Shown: positions 1-10,305, counted from the first letter of the stretch. The stretch: 64,000 nt of DNA from Prorocentrum cordatum (GCA_963575745.1 CAUYUJ010011581.1:237001-301000); one strand, 5' to 3'. Numbers and translations: made by a program. The notes: generated from the letters alone by a model not told the origin.

Positions 1-774
1 ACGGTGCCCCCAGGGGAAGGCGGTCGGGGCCTCCCTGGGGCCACGGATAGACACCCATAGCGGCGGTCGTCAGGGCCTGTGACCATACACGATGCAGCAG
101 TTGACTGCCTCAAGCTTGTGATGCATGTGATGCCTGTTTGGGATCGTCCCTCCCCTCCCCCTCCTCCTCTTCCTCCTCCTTTTTTGCAGGCTATGTGGCG
201 AGCTTTCGCCGGTCTCGCAGGCCAGTCAGACTATGGCCTGGGCAGCAACAGTTGGAGTCGAGGCATGGGTCCTAGGATCTCGGCGCACGGCGCCACCCCT
301 GGGCCAGGCTGGACAATGCACACAGCAAATAAGACGCCAGCCGAGGACTCCACCCCCCGAACGCCCCAGGGGCCCGCAAAAGATCGGCGAAGGTTGTGTC
401 CTGATATTTCTTGTAGCAAGACTTCTTATGAGATGTGCCTGCCGTAGGCACCGATCCTGGGCCCAGGATCGGCCCGGCCGGTAGCAGTGAGGTCGTCAGC
501 TGACGTCCCCTGAGGATAGAGGAGGACACCCGCGACTACGAGCACGACTTGCAGCGGCTGGCCGAGGAGATCGACAGCCACCGCAACGCCAGCGCGCGGC
601 TTCTCAAAAGCACGCCAGAGATCGTGCACCAGCACGGCCTCGCGCTCCTCAGCTTCGCCGCCAGTGAGCGCTGAGGGGCTGGACTGCGCCGCGACCAGAC
701 GATGAGCAACAACAAATATTGCGTTGTTGAAGGACCCAACTGTATACAAGTGTGGTAAGGCAGTAGGGAAAAAA
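1..774. other. No recognisable gene
   Basis: I see no conserved protein, RNA gene or repeat that I can support here. The open frames are short, overlap on both strands and have no recognisable motif. A short CTC-rich run lies near 150-180. Confidence 0.6.
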
Positions 775-950
775 GAAGGGTGGGGCTCCCTATGGTGCCA
801 CGAGGCGAGCGTCTACAGACTATGCCTCTGCAGAAGCAAAGACCTGTGGAGGGCAGAGGCAGGAGGGGCGGGGGGGAGGAGGTGATGATTCAAAGTGACG
901 CGGGGCGCTGTCTCTTCGAAACGAGGACCCGACACCAAAGGATTGTTGGG
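775..950 (+). repeat. Dispersed repeat, diverged relative of the 4.8-5.3 kb unit
   Basis: The part near 780-830 resembles the 90-bp tandem unit at 4814-5160 (GGAGCTCC.TATGG, then CCACGAGGCG). The part at 896-950 resembles 5235-5290 (GGGG.GCTGTCTCTTC, then CCAAAGGATGGTTGG). Both parts occur in the same order with a GGA-rich stretch between them, so this is one diverged copy of a larger composite repeat. No coding potential is seen. Confidence 0.6.
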
Positions 951-1006
951 ACAAAACTTTCCTCAAGCAAACCTCCAGGTTCCAGGATCGAGTATTTCGG
1001 GCGCAT

Positions 1007-1113
1007 TTGGTTTCTGGGCCTCCTGGGGCGCCCTCGTGTCCACGGCTGGAGTTCCCTTACGGTGCGGTGCTCGTCAGGGCGCACCCTTGAAGAGGTCCAG
1101 GCGTCGATCCTGA
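1007..1113 (+). repeat. Dispersed repeat family D, diverged partial copy
   Basis: The segment shares the order GGCCTCCTGGG, GCCCTCGT, CCAC.GCTGGA, CGCACCC, then GAGGTCCAGG with better copies at 9645-9765, 51829-51975 and 59940-60083. It is more diverged than those and lacks their inverted ends. Confidence 0.45.
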
Positions 1114-1380
1114 AGTCATGTGCCCGCCCGTGCTTGGCACGGCCTCGGCTTGGTAGGGCCGGGGTGGACCCAGGCGGGAGGGCCCAAAGAGGGTCCACAA
1201 ACTCACGATGCGTCACACACGCCTTCTGCTCAGGCAGACTCGTGGAGATGAAGGCCTGCTCGGGGAAGGTTTTGGAGTCTGCACGGGAGGGCGCGCGCGT
1301 AGCTAAGACAGCACCGACTGTTCCCGCAGCCCGAGCCCCCCACCCGCCCATCACGCTCCGAAGTTTTGCCTCGAGTTTCC
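1114..1380. other. Unrecognised GC-rich spacer
   Basis: No conserved protein or repeat was recognised. Frames on both strands stay open because of base composition. Confidence 0.5.
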
Positions 1381-1468
1381 TATTCCTTCTCCTCGTCCTC
1401 CTCCTCCTCCTCTTCACCCTCCTCCTTCTCCTGCTCCTCCTGCTGCTCCTCCTCCTCCTCCTTCTCCC
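1381..1468. repeat. CTC/CTT microsatellite
   Basis: A run of CTC triplets broken by CTT, CTG and CAC. It translates to poly-Ser or poly-Leu on the plus strand and poly-Arg/Glu on the minus strand, which explains the long frames here. Confidence 0.9.
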
Positions 1469-1660
1469 AGCATCGGGCCTACAGCCGAGGTAGGGGGTGG
1501 GTGGGAGCTAGAGTGCATATAATGTCTTACGAGTTAGGGATCATTCTCGACCCAGCGTCCCCTAGAGGCGAGTTGGCCACGAAAGCAAGTATAGTCTGCC
1601 CAGTGCCTGCGGGCTCTGCAGGATCCAGCTGACACGCCCTTGCAGAGTCGTTCCTTCGTT

Positions 1661-1778
1661 CGTTCTCCTCCTCCTCCTCCTCCTCCTCCTCTTCCTCCTA
1701 ATCCTCCTTCTCCTCCCCCTCCTCCTCCCCCTCCTCCTCCTCCTCCTCCTCCTCCTCCTCCTCCTCCTCCTTGTCTTC
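1661..1778. repeat. CTC microsatellite directly upstream of the retrogene
   Basis: About 115 bp of CTC triplets with a few CTT and CCC variants. It ends ten bases before the spliced-leader relic, so it flanks the 5' end of the retroposed sequence. Confidence 0.9.
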
Positions 1779-1788
1779 TTCCATCCCC

Positions 1789-1811
1789 TCTGTAGCCATT
1801 CTGGCATCAAG
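1789..1811 (+). other. Relict dinoflagellate spliced leader
   Basis: This 23-nt stretch aligns with the 22-nt leader that dinoflagellates trans-splice onto nuclear mRNAs. I count two substitutions (a C to T at leader position 3, a T to C at position 13) and one inserted A before the terminal TCAAG; the core GTAGCCATT is exact. Such relics are known at the 5' ends of dinoflagellate genes that re-entered the genome as reverse-transcribed mRNA. The decayed coding region starts right after it on the same strand, which fits that origin. It is not a functional SL RNA gene: the donor GT and the SL RNA body are not recognisable downstream. Confidence 0.75.
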
Positions 1812-3290
1812 CAGCCCCGTCTCGCCGGCGGGGCCCAAGCTGAGCCGCGGCGCGCCCAGCGGCCTGCGAGGGGCTCCGCGGCGGGCACGCGTCAGACCGG
1901 CGCGCGCCCGGAGGCCGCGCCGCCGGGAGCGGTTGCGGGAGAGCGCCGAGGTGGAGATCCCGCTGGGGGTCACTCGCATCGCTGCGAAAAAGCGTTTGAG
2001 GGCCGGCAGCTACCGATGGGCGTTGGAGCAAGCGACACCTGAAGTGGCATCCGTGGCACTTTTGCATGCTCAGCGGCACGTTGGACACCAGCGCAAACGC
2101 TGGAGCGACAACTGAGAACACAAGTGAGCGGTGCACGCGGCCCGGCGCCCAGCTGGGGCAGGCCCGTCTGCCCGTCTCTCACCGAGGCACCAAGGCCACG
2201 ATCCCTGCGGGCGTGACCTCAATCGGAGCTTTCGCGTTCCAGGGCTGCGTGGCGCTGGAAGGCACCACGATCCCGCAGAGCGCGGCCCCAGTTCGGGGAT
2301 AGCGCGCTCCAGCACTGCGGGGGGCTGACAGCGGCCACGACCCCACATAGCGTGACCTCTATCGGGGAGAAAGCGTGCGAGTATTGCGTGGCGCTCTACG
2401 ACTGCAGGGCGCTGGCAAAGGTCACGATCCCGCGGGGCGTGACCTCCATCGGGCATGGGGCGCTGAAGGTCACGGCGCTCGCTAAGGTGCCCTGCGGGCA
2501 CCGTCCAGATGAGACCATGCTCGAGCTCGCCCGCGTCCTGCCGTGCCACATGGTGCCTGCCTTCAGTGAACCAGCTTTCAGTGAATCTGCAAGGAGCGAG
2601 GTCCAGGAGCTCTGGCTCCTCGCCCAGAAGGGCTTCATGTGCCTGCCGGACGGCCTGGCCCCGCGCCAGCAGGCCCTGAAACAGCGAGGGCTCCTCGTCC
2701 GCCGCAGAGTCAGCATGCGCGACGTGGTCTCCGGCGGTGTCGCCGAGACCCACGTGCGCGCGAGCCACAGATGGCTGATCGGTTGGCACTTCGACCGATG
2801 ACGATCAGGAGATCAGCAGGTTGGATGCCATCCTGGCGAAGCTCACGCACGCCGAGTACGTCTGCAGGATTGGCCCTGCGCCCCGCAGAAGCACGACGAC
2901 GAGGGACGCGGCGTCGGGAATTCCGCGGAAGACACGTCAGAGTTAGACGAGACCTTCGCGAACTTTCGTCAATTCTAGTATACCTCGGCTGAGCGGTGAT
3001 CGTCCTGTGGGATCGGCAGTACAACACACGCTTCTGGCCAGACGTGGCGTCGTGAACCGCCATGACGTGTCCGAACAAGCAGGGTTTGCAATTGCAGGGC
3101 ATCGGGTCCCCTTCTACGACGTGATGGGTGTCGGAGCAGACATCGACACAGAGGCAAAAGCGTACGCAGCGGATGCCTGGGCACTACAACGGCCAAGGAG
3201 GCCGCGGCCGAGCTTGGCTGCGACGACACCCAGGCGACCAACCAAGAGGACAGACTCGACAACCTGAAGGTGATGTCGGATCTTCAGGGG
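1812..3290 (+). pseudogene. Decayed retrogene: BspA-type LRR protein with conserved C-terminal domain
   Basis: I see leucine-rich repeats of the LRR_5/BspA type spread over two frames. Near 1951 there is VEIPLGVTRI, and a shifted frame supplies the expected AFEG. At 2192-2284 there is TIPAGVTSIGAFAFQGC. At 2352-2480 there are VTSIGEK and VTIPRGVTSIG. A frameshift lies near 2283-2297, where the next frame resumes with FGDSALQHC. Downstream, 2480-2790 reads through to ASHRW. At 2807-3290 scattered frames give SRLDAILAKL, LWDRQYNTRFW and WAL..TTAKEAAAEL, broken by stops and frame changes. To my recollection the LRR plus SHRW/RFW arrangement is common in predicted dinoflagellate proteins, with no function I can assign. 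At least four frame changes and several stops rule out an intact product. The 5' relic leader suggests retroposition. No poly(A) tract is visible at the 3' end. Confidence 0.7.
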
Positions 3291-3790
3291 CAACGACAGG
3301 GGGGGATAGGCATAGGGGTGGATGCATCTACCCCCAATCGCACACTGCTCGCCGATAGGCGCCCGATAGCAGCAAACTGCTCAGGAACCTTCGACTTCAC
3401 GATCGGGGGGCTATCGCCGTTTTATCTGCAATGTATCGCCGATCCCAAGTCGATGTGCCCCCGCCCTACACCCATCGGACATTTTCAACAAAAGGCATCA
3501 ACTTTCATGGGCTCCAGATTTCGTTCCAAGATTTCCAGAATCTGCACTGGACCCTGGTCGTTTCTTGGAGTCTTTTTTTTTGTTCGTCGAATGTTCGTAT
3601 ACATCTGCGCCCGGGCTACTGTTTGAGGCAACGCTTGGAGCGAAGTTCATTTTCTGAGCGTGAAGTTGTCTTAGCTCTAAGCACGGGTGTGTGCACCCGC
3701 CCTACCGTTGCCCCCCTCAGGGCTCGACCGTCGGGTGATGCGGCGCTTCGCACCGCCCGACTGCTCCGCGCCCGCTCCGGCGGGATGCCT
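3291..3790. other. No recognisable gene
   Basis: A mixed-composition stretch with a T run near 3571-3581. No motif or repeat was recognised. Confidence 0.5.
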
Positions 3791-3940
3791 GTTCCTCCTC
3801 CTCCTGACCCTCCTCCTCCTCCTCCTCCTCCTCCTCCTCCTCCTCCTCCTCCTCCTCCTCCTCCTCCTCCTCCTCCTCCTCCTCCTCCTCCTCCTCCTCC
3901 TCCTCCTCCTCCTCCTCCTCCTCCTCCTCCTCCTCTACCT
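3791..3940. repeat. CTC microsatellite
   Basis: About 150 bp of nearly pure CTC triplets. It translates to poly-Pro or poly-Leu on plus and poly-Gly on minus, and is the sole basis of the long frames between 3.4 and 4.3 kb. Confidence 0.95.
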
Positions 3941-4221
3941 CCCCCCCCTACCGTTGCCCCACCCAGGATTGGGGATCGGCAATCAATGTCTACACCCGTG
4001 GCCTCCACAGGCTCAGTCGCCCCCTTTTTCGGGCCGTGGCGCGATGCCGAAACAGCCGCGTTCGTGGCCAGTCTCGTCGGGTTATGCCTCGTGCCCCTCC
4101 CCATTCCTCTCCCATCCTTCTTCCTCACCGATGTGCTCTCCTTGTCTCGGCCCCCAGGCGTATCGGCAGGGCGGGTCGGGCGTTGCGCGCCTGACCTGAG
4201 ACATCTTCGCCACTTATGACC

Positions 4222-4422
4222 CTGAAGTTTCCTCCTCCTCCTCCTCCTCCTCCTCCTCCCGCACTTTTCCTCCTGCTCCTCCTCCTCCTCCCCCTCCTCC
4301 TCCCGCACTTCTCCTCCTCCTCCTCGTCCTCCTCCTCCTCCTCACTTTTCCTCCTTCCCCTCCTCCTCCCCCTCCTCCTTCTAATGATCCTCCTCCTCCT
4401 CCTCCTCCTCCTCCTGGAGGCT
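4222..4422. repeat. Interrupted CTC microsatellite
   Basis: CTC triplets interrupted every 30-40 bp by short variants such as CGCACTT. The repeating interruption (a GCACTT block near 4261, 4304 and a related one near 4345) suggests a higher-order duplication of about 40 bp. Confidence 0.85.
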
Positions 4423-4813
4423 CTCGCCTCAGCGCCGCGCGCGCTTGTGCAGAGCACCTGCGGCAGTCTGGGGCCCCGCGTCCTGGACCGCTGCGCGAGG
4501 GCCGCGGGGCCCGAATGCCAAGGCCGGCAGGCGGTCCGTCGTCAGTTCGCCACGGCACCCAGGCCTGCACCAGGAGAGGTGGAGCCTCGAGGAGCTGGGC
4601 GACTCTCCAAGTGAACCGCGTGGCATGGCTCGGACGCGTGCGTTCCTTCTCGGCGGGGGCCACCCGGGAGCATCCTGGACCAGCGAGCACAGCAAAGCGC
4701 GCACGGCACCGACAAGGGCGCGGGGAAGGGGCGTCCGAGCGGCGGCAAGATCCAAGTGGGGCTTCGAAGATCGCCGGCTCCGGCCCACGCCCCCTCCACC
4801 CCGGAGGGCTGTG
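4423..4813. other. GC-rich spacer without recognised content
   Basis: Several overlapping frames are open on both strands but none carries a motif I recognise. Confidence 0.5.
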
Positions 4814-5170
4814 CCGAAATGGGTGGCGGGGACGCATGCGGGCAGCACCATGTGAGTCTTGGGTGGAGCTCCTTATGGGGCAACGAAAGGTGTGATGCGC
4901 GCACCGACATGGGTGGCGGGGGCGCGTGCGGGCGGCACCATTGAAGCCTTGGGTCGAGCTCCTGATGCGGCCACGAGGCGTGCGAGGGATGTGTCGAAAT
5001 GAGCGGCGGGGACGCATGCGTACTGAACCGTTGATGTGGCCACGAAGCGTGAGAGCGGTGTGCCGACATGGGTGGCGGGGGCGCATGCGGGCGACACCCT
5101 GTGGGCCTGTGGTGGAGCTCACTATGGGGCACGAAGCGTGTGAGGGGTGTGCCGAAATGGTTGACTGGTG
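4814..5170. repeat. 90-bp tandem repeat, about four copies
   Basis: The marker CCGA.ATGGGTGGCGGG recurs at about 4814, 4904, 4994, 5063 and 5151. The third unit has lost about 21 bp. Because 90 is a multiple of three, the minus strand keeps one frame with a 30-residue repeat (RMRPRHP and similar), which makes a protein-like frame at 4214-5323 that I do not regard as a gene. Confidence 0.85.
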
Positions 5171-5300
5171 CGGAGGGCAGATGCAGGGATGGGAGGAGGG
5201 AGGCGCGCGGGAGGAGGAGGCAAAGGAGGAGGAGGAGATGCGGGGTGCTGTCTCTTCAAAAACGAGGAACGCCAAAGGATGGTTGGAAATCACGACGTCG
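5171..5300 (+). repeat. GGA-rich stretch and dispersed repeat shared with 896-950
   Basis: The sequence after the tandem array, with CTGTCTCTTC and CCAAAGGATGGTTGG, recurs at 896-950 in the same relative position. The array and this tail therefore form one composite unit. Confidence 0.6.
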
Positions 5301-6184
5301 GGGGTCTGGCTCCGCCGTACCAATCTCCATTCTGCGTCTCCAGAGTACCACAGGTCACGTCAAGAAGTTGTTGCGACGGAGAGGGGAGGGGAGAAGAAGC
5401 GAATGAACACCGCACACATGTCAGTTGTTTCGCTGCGATCTCGGCTTCTAGTGAAGCGAGAGTGTTGTGGCCTCGCATGACAGCAGGTGCACCACATGAG
5501 AAATGGACCTGCCAGCAGGTCCTCGGAAGCTTCTGACCCACCGTTGGCCCCAGGGACCCGCAGAAGGTCGAGGGCACCACAGGATTCCTTATATCAAGAT
5601 ATCTTCTCGCATACTACCCAATTCTGGGATCAAGCTGTGGCGTGACAGCGAGGCGCTCATGTGATTCGGAGTGACGTGTTCATGAAGCTGACCCCAACGC
5701 TGCCTCTTTCGATTTATTACTTTATATATAGATATATATGTGCATAAGCAAACAACAACTTCTCGCATGTGCCTGCTGTGCGATGTTTGAGCCTACCGCA
5801 GCCTGGATAATCATGCAGAAGGTCGGCCTCCAGGAGAAGAGTGAATGAAATCTCCGTGTCCCTGCGAGGAAGACTCGCGGAGGTGGGTGCTCGATATTGT
5901 CCCGGGGATGCACGCGTTACGCACGGGCCTGGAATGTAGATGTTCGTTTTGGAGACCTCCCTCAGGGCCACCTCGTGGATCTGTTGGACTTGAGTGCGAT
6001 TCTAACTCGACTCAAGTTCAATTCAAGTTCGACGCCACTTCGACTAAAGTCGACGGACGTTCGACGCAGCATCGACGCATGAGTGAAGCGAGTCGCTCCA
6101 GGAAGGTCCCCATAGCAGTGTTCCAGACATCCGACGTCTTTTTTTTTTCCGTACGAGGTCCATAATTCCCGAAGTTTTTCCACA
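5301..6184. other. No recognisable gene
   Basis: Mixed-composition DNA with a TATA-rich run near 5717-5742 and a degenerate AAGTTCGACGCC-like stretch at about 5995-6080. No coding motif was recognised. Confidence 0.5.
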
Positions 6185-6262
6185 GAGTTGGTTTTTCACC
6201 ATACCAGTTGTTTGACAGCGGGAGGCCCGGTGAGGACCCCCGGAGGTGCAAAGGTTTCGTTT
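6185..6262 (+). repeat. Dispersed repeat family E
   Basis: The segment has the family order TTTTTCA, CAGTTGTTTGACAG, GAGGCCC.GTGAGG, CCCCCGGAGG. Other copies lie at 7664-7740, 12418-12482, 22990-23075 and, inverted, 11450-11575. Confidence 0.6.
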
Positions 6263-6319
6263 AGATTTCTACGCAGCTCGAGGAGATTGGGCCGCAGGCG
6301 GCGACGAGGGGCACATCAG

Positions 6320-6655
6320 AGGGAAAGGGAGGGGGGAAGAGGGGAGGGAGGGAGAGAGGAAGGAGTGCGGATGGAGGGAAGGAGGGAGGGAAGTGGAAGG
6401 AGGAGGGCGGGTTGGAGGGAGGGAAGGAGGGAGAAAGGAGGGAGGGAGGGAGGGAGGAGGAGGGAAGGAGGGAGGGATGTAGGGGGGGGGAGGGGAGGGG
6501 GGGAGGGAGGGAGGAGGGAGGGGGGGGAGGAGGAGGGAAGGAGGGAGTATGGAGGGAGGGGGAGGGGGGAGGGAGGGAGGGAGGAGGAGGAGGAGGAGGA
6601 GGAGGAGGAACAGGAGGAGGAGGAGGAGGAGGAACAGGAGGAGGAGGAGGAAGTC
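6320..6655. repeat. GGGA/GGA microsatellite
   Basis: About 335 bp of GGGA, GGA and GGGGA units, grading into pure GGA with two AACA interruptions near 6607 and 6633. It accounts for all long frames between 6.2 and 7.2 kb. Confidence 0.95.
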
Positions 6656-6867
6656 TCGGTCCGGGGCGCGGGCCTGCCTCGCGGCGGCCGTCCACGCGCC
6701 AGGGCTCGCCCTCCGCCAGAGTTCCCTCTGGGGCGCGGCCCTTGGGGACCGAGCGAGGGTCCTGGTCGCGGCCCCGGGGCACGAGAGTCCCTCCCCGGGG
6801 CGTGGAATGTTGTGCACTGAGCGTGGCCCCCCGGGGGGGAGGGTGTGGTAGACAACATCATCTTGAG
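6656..6867. other. GC-rich spacer
   Basis: About 80% G+C by eye. No motif was recognised. Confidence 0.5.
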
Positions 6868-7200
6868 AAGGAGTCCAAGGACGAACGACTGCACAAGCAT
6901 GATTGTTCGGAGCTCCGCGCTGGTTTCGCGGATCGTCGCTGGGCCCCCGCCCCCGTCATGGGTGCGCGGAGTGGGGGGTTGGGAGTCGAAAGCAGAAAAG
7001 CTGCACAAGCATAAATCTTCGGAGCTCCACGCTGATTTCGTGGATCGTCGCTGGGCCCCCGTCAACGGCGCGCGGAGCGTGCCATGGGCGGCGCCAGAGA
7101 GAGGCGCGGCCAGGGCGCCCAGCGCCGATTCCAGGAGATCCGCGCGCATCGCCGAAAGTCTGCGTTTATGCTGTGTGTTGTTCCTCTTCTGGAGGAGGTT
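6868..7200. repeat. Fold-back element family F
   Basis: Two direct copies of a 60-bp motif (CTGCACAAGCAT, then TTCGGAGCTCC, then GGATCGTCGCTGGGCCCCC) lie about 113 bp apart at 6887 and 7000. A matching inverted arm follows at about 7134-7180 (GGAGATCCGCGCGCATCG, then CTGCGTTTATGCTG). The same fold-back occurs at 58155-58345 with different inner sequence. It looks like a small non-autonomous inverted-repeat element. Confidence 0.65.
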
Positions 7201-7663
7201 AAGCCCAGGCACGCGGGCTGCGAAAGACCGCTGTCACATCGCACGCAGTTGTCGGCACGCCGCGCACCAGAGCTCCCTCCCTGCCCCAGGCCAAGCTTCG
7301 CTCGGCGGTTCACAGATGGGGCCCTGCCACCCTAAGATTAGGAAGGGGACCACAAGCTGAACCCTCACTGTTTGAGGTTTTCACCCGTGAGGTCTCATCC
7401 CGCAGGGCCTCATCTTTGAACCGCAGTGCCCCTGAGATCCGGCGTTGCGAAACTCATGCAGCTCGCGGAGGGTCACGACCGCAGCCCTAGACCCCGTCGT
7501 TCTGCGGCACCTCTCGAGCCTGATCGATCCGTGAGGGCCCCGTGGCCCGGCCCGCATCCAGGCAACACTGCCCGTTGCGAAAACATGTGACGCCAGGGTC
7601 TCAAACAAACCTCTGGCGTCAGGATTTACGTTCATGACGTCGACCCCCAGAGGTCTGGACGCC
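7201..7663. repeat. Spacer with dispersed repeat shared with 57.5 kb
   Basis: From about 7435 to 7620 the order GATC.GGCG, CAGCTCG, GAGCCTGATCGATCCGTG, CTG.CCGTTGCGA, then GACGCCAGG parallels 57510-57640. The rest of the stretch is unrecognised. Confidence 0.5.
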
Positions 7664-7800
7664 TTCCCAGGATTAGTTTTTCATCCCGAGCCGTTGTTTG
7701 ACCGCCCCGAGGCCCAGTGAGGGCCCCCAGAGGCCGAAAATACCCAAGAAGCTCCCGGCGTGATTTTTGAAACAACTCGAGGGGGCCCAGGATCTCGAGG
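7664..7800 (+). repeat. Dispersed repeat family E
   Basis: One of the clearer copies: TTTTTCATCCCGAGCCG, TTGTTTGAC, CCGAGGCCCAGTGAGGGC, CCCAGAGGCCGAAAA. The tail repeats AAGAAGCTCCC.GCGT twice, about 75 bp apart. Confidence 0.65.
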
Positions 7801-7833
7801 AATTAACCGCTGTAGCAAAGAAGCTCCCAGCGT

Positions 7834-7834
7834 A

Positions 7835-7870
<36 letters not shown>

Positions 7871-7877
7871 GCTGTTG

Positions 7878-7909
<32 letters not shown>

Positions 7910-8007
7910 GGTGGTTGTGGTGGTGGTGGTGGTAGTGTGGTTGTTGTTGTTGTTGCTGCTGTTGTTGTTGGTGCTGTTGTTGGTGGTGGTGGTGTTGATG
8001 TTGATGC

Positions 8008-8059
<52 letters not shown>

Positions 8060-8134
8060 GGTGTTGATGTTGCTGTTGTTGTTGTTGATGCTGCTGTTGT
8101 TGTTGGTGGTGGTGGTGCTGTTGTTGTTGTTGAA
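7834..8134. repeat. GTT/GGT/GAT microsatellite
   Basis: About 300 bp of GTT triplets with blocks of GGT and GAT. It abuts the left end of element A copy 1. Confidence 0.95.
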
Positions 8135-8890
8135 CATTATTACTTCTAAAGAATAATTATTGTTGGGACCCCTGGTGCACGGCCCCCCCGCCGCGCCTAG
8201 GCCGCAGCCACATTTTCATCATTTTCGTGAGGAAGTCTCAGGCACAACGGGTTGGTCCGGATCCGGTTGTTTTGTTCCCCCCCGCTTTCCCTTGCAAAAA
8301 ATAAGCTACAGTGGACATTTCTTGTTCTAGCATAACCAAACTTCAAGAATCCCTTGCAAAAAATAAGGTAAAGTGGACATTCGCGCGCGCAAGACGAAAT
8401 CCTTCCAAAACCTTAGTTTTCGTAGCGATTTTAACATAAAAACATCAAAAAACCAATGGTTTTTAAAAAAATGTCAAAATTTCATCCCGCGCGCTCTTGC
8501 GGATTCGTAGGAAACCCAACACTTTTTAAACATTTCTGTCAAACGGGCTTTTGCGAGCAACTTTTTCGAACTTCTGCAACAACGGTTGCGCACCTGCCAG
8601 GGCCATCATCCCTGTCAAATAATACCATGCGGGACACATTCGTTTTTTCTTCGCGCGCGCACGCCGTCGTCGTCGGCCGCGGGGCCCTGAATAGTAGCCA
8701 CGGTCGTCCGCATGCCACGAAGTGAAGTGTCCGAACGTCATAGGGCGGGAAGCTGGGTGTGGGTGGTGGCGAAGAGTCGTTTGGAAATTTGGTAGAGCTT
8801 GAACCGGCCCCCCCACAAAGTGGGGGTATTGCCCGCCTCCTATGAAAACCCTGGCACTGGTGAGAACGGAGTGTCCCCACGTGCTAGTAA
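8131..8890 (+). mobile_element. Element A, copy 1 (non-coding, inverted partner at 30.0-31.1 kb)
   Basis: The segment recurs in reverse complement at about 30055-31137. Shared landmarks in order are: the end TTGAACATTATT with a nearby TTCTAAAGAATAATTATTG hairpin; TTTCATCATTTTCGTGAGGA; CCCTTGCAAAAAATAAG (twice here); CAAGACGAAATCCTTCC; GCGCGCTCTTGCGGATTCG; ACCTGCCAGGGCCATCATCC; GGGACACATTCGTTTTTTC; GACGTTC..CACTTC-type stretches; and finally CCCCCACTTTGTGGGGG or its complement. Both copies are bounded on each side by GTT/CAA microsatellites. No open frame looks like a transposase, so it is probably non-autonomous. Its A+T content is above its surroundings. Confidence 0.7.
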
Positions 8891-9022
8891 TTGTTGTTGT
8901 TGTTGTTGTTGGTGGTGTTGTTGTTGTTGGTACTGTTGTTGTTTAGTGTTGTTGTTGTTGGTGGTGGTGGTGGTGTTGGTGTTGGTGTTGGTGTTGGTGT
9001 TGTTGCTGCTGCTGTTGTTTTA
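8891..9022. repeat. GTT microsatellite with GGTGTT blocks
   Basis: GTT triplets with GGT and GGTGTT variants abut the right end of element A copy 1. Confidence 0.95.
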
Positions 9023-9117
9023 TGCCTCGAGGGGGTTCGTGGGATCTCAAGGAAGCCGCCGCCCTGAGTGCAGCAGACGAGCCGAGCACACCGCCACGCC
9101 CTTGCAGAGGGCCCCCA

Positions 9118-9292
9118 GGGATCTGGCGCGCCTGGGAGCGCCTGGGTGCGCCGGGCAGCGCTGGGGAAGCGCCTGGCACCGCCTGGGCACCGCCTGGGAA
9201 CGCGCCTGGGAACGCGCCCGGGAACGCGCCTGGGGGCGCCCGGGGGCGCCCGGGAGCGCCTGGGAGCGCTTGGGGATTGCTTGGGGGCGCCT
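9118..9292. repeat. Degenerate GC minisatellite
   Basis: About 12-13 copies of a 10-17 bp unit built on GCGCCTGGGA, with variants GCACCGCCTGG and AACGCGCCTGGG. It gives a long repetitive minus frame that I do not regard as coding. Confidence 0.8.
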
Positions 9293-9465
9293 GGGCGCGC
9301 CTTGGCCGGCCCGCTCTGCGCAGGCGGCTGCCGTGCGGGGGCAGTTGGCGGAGCACTTGGGCGGCCTGAGCGCGCCGCTGGCCGTGGTCCCCTCGCCGCC
9401 GCTGCACCATCGGCGCGCGGCGGCGCGCAGAACCCCCGAGGAGGAGGAGGTGCCCACACAGTGGA
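9293..9465. other. GC-rich spacer
   Basis: No motif was recognised. Confidence 0.4.
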
Positions 9466-9642
9466 GACCCATGTCACGAAGCACCCTGCTTGCCTCCAGG
9501 GAGCCCTGGGTGTCTTGGGTTTCGAGGGTTTCGCGATGGAGAGCGCGACGTCCCCACACACCAAACATCGATGGACGTCCTGGGGTCTCAGGGTTGGGTC
9601 TCTTGTGGGAGGTTTCTTGTGGACTGGCCTTCCTCGGCTGTA
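9466..9642 (+). repeat. Dispersed repeat family G, copy 1
   Basis: About 175 bp is shared with 58884-59066: CACCCTGC.TG.CTCCAGGG, then TCTTGGGTTTCG, ATCGATGG, CCTGGGGTCTC.GGGTT, GGTCTCTTGTGG, and GGTTTCTTGTGGACTGGCC. A family D copy follows immediately, so the two repeats are nested or joined here. Confidence 0.7.
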
Positions 9643-9644
9643 AT

Positions 9645-9770
9645 CACCTCTACCCTTGCCTCCTGGGAGGCCCTCGTCGCCACCGCTGGATCCGTCTCGA
9701 AGTTCTGGCCAGAACGCACCCCAGGAGAGGTCCAGGGAGTAGCGGTAGCAGTACCTTCCGATTTCCCCAG
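9645..9770 (+). repeat. Family D fold-back repeat
   Basis: The order is ACCTCTACCCTTGCC, TCCTGGGAGGCCCTCGTCGC, CACCGCTGGAT, AACGCACCCCAGGAGAGG, TCCAGGGAGTAGCGGTAGC. In better copies the two ends are inverted repeats of each other (GGTACC.ATACCGCTACCC against GGATAGCGGTAGCGGT). The left arm is partly lost here. Confidence 0.65.
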
Positions 9771-9858
9771 GAGGAGGAGGAGGAGGAGGAGGAGGAGGAG
9801 GAGGAGGAGGAGGAGGAGGAGGAGGAGGAGGAGGAGGAGGAGGAGGAGGGGGAGGAGG
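9770..9858. repeat. GGA microsatellite
   Basis: About 85 bp of pure GGA triplets directly after the family D repeat. Confidence 0.95.
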
Positions 9859-10246
9859 GTCCCCGCACGGTTTCGGACGTTTTCTTGGGCTCCTGGGAGT
9901 TTCAAGACGTGTTCGTCGGTTCCTCAAGGTCCTCCTGCCTCAGGTGCGTTGCGGCGGCTGCGCCTCGCCGAGAGCGCTCCCGGGGCTGCATGCGGGTCGT
10001 CCCGATCGGCCGCCAGAGGCCTGAGGTAATTCGGACCCTGAAGCCGCCAGGCGCCGCATGTGTGGAAGGCCCCCCAGACGGTGCGGTGACCGCACCGTGT
10101 GGTGAGTCAGTGGGGATCGTCGTCGTCGTCGTCGTCGCCAGTCAGGGTCTTCGTCGTCGTCGTCTTCGCCATTCAGAGTCGGCGGCACCGGCCGTAAGGC
10201 CTTCGCAATATTTGCATAATCCTCGTCCTCTTGGGGAAAAGCCTCA
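9859..10246. other. Spacer with GTC runs
   Basis: No gene was recognised. Short GTC/CGT runs lie near 10120-10170, and a CGGTGCGGTGACCGCACCG palindrome lies at 10078-10096. Confidence 0.5.
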
Positions 10247-10250
10247 CCAC

Positions 10251-10303
<53 letters not shown>

Positions 10304-10305
10304 GC

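Noticed and set aside
3431-4219. Long proline/leucine frame on plus and glycine frame on minus
   Set aside because: It is a translation of the CTC microsatellite, open in every phase, with no conserved sequence on either side.
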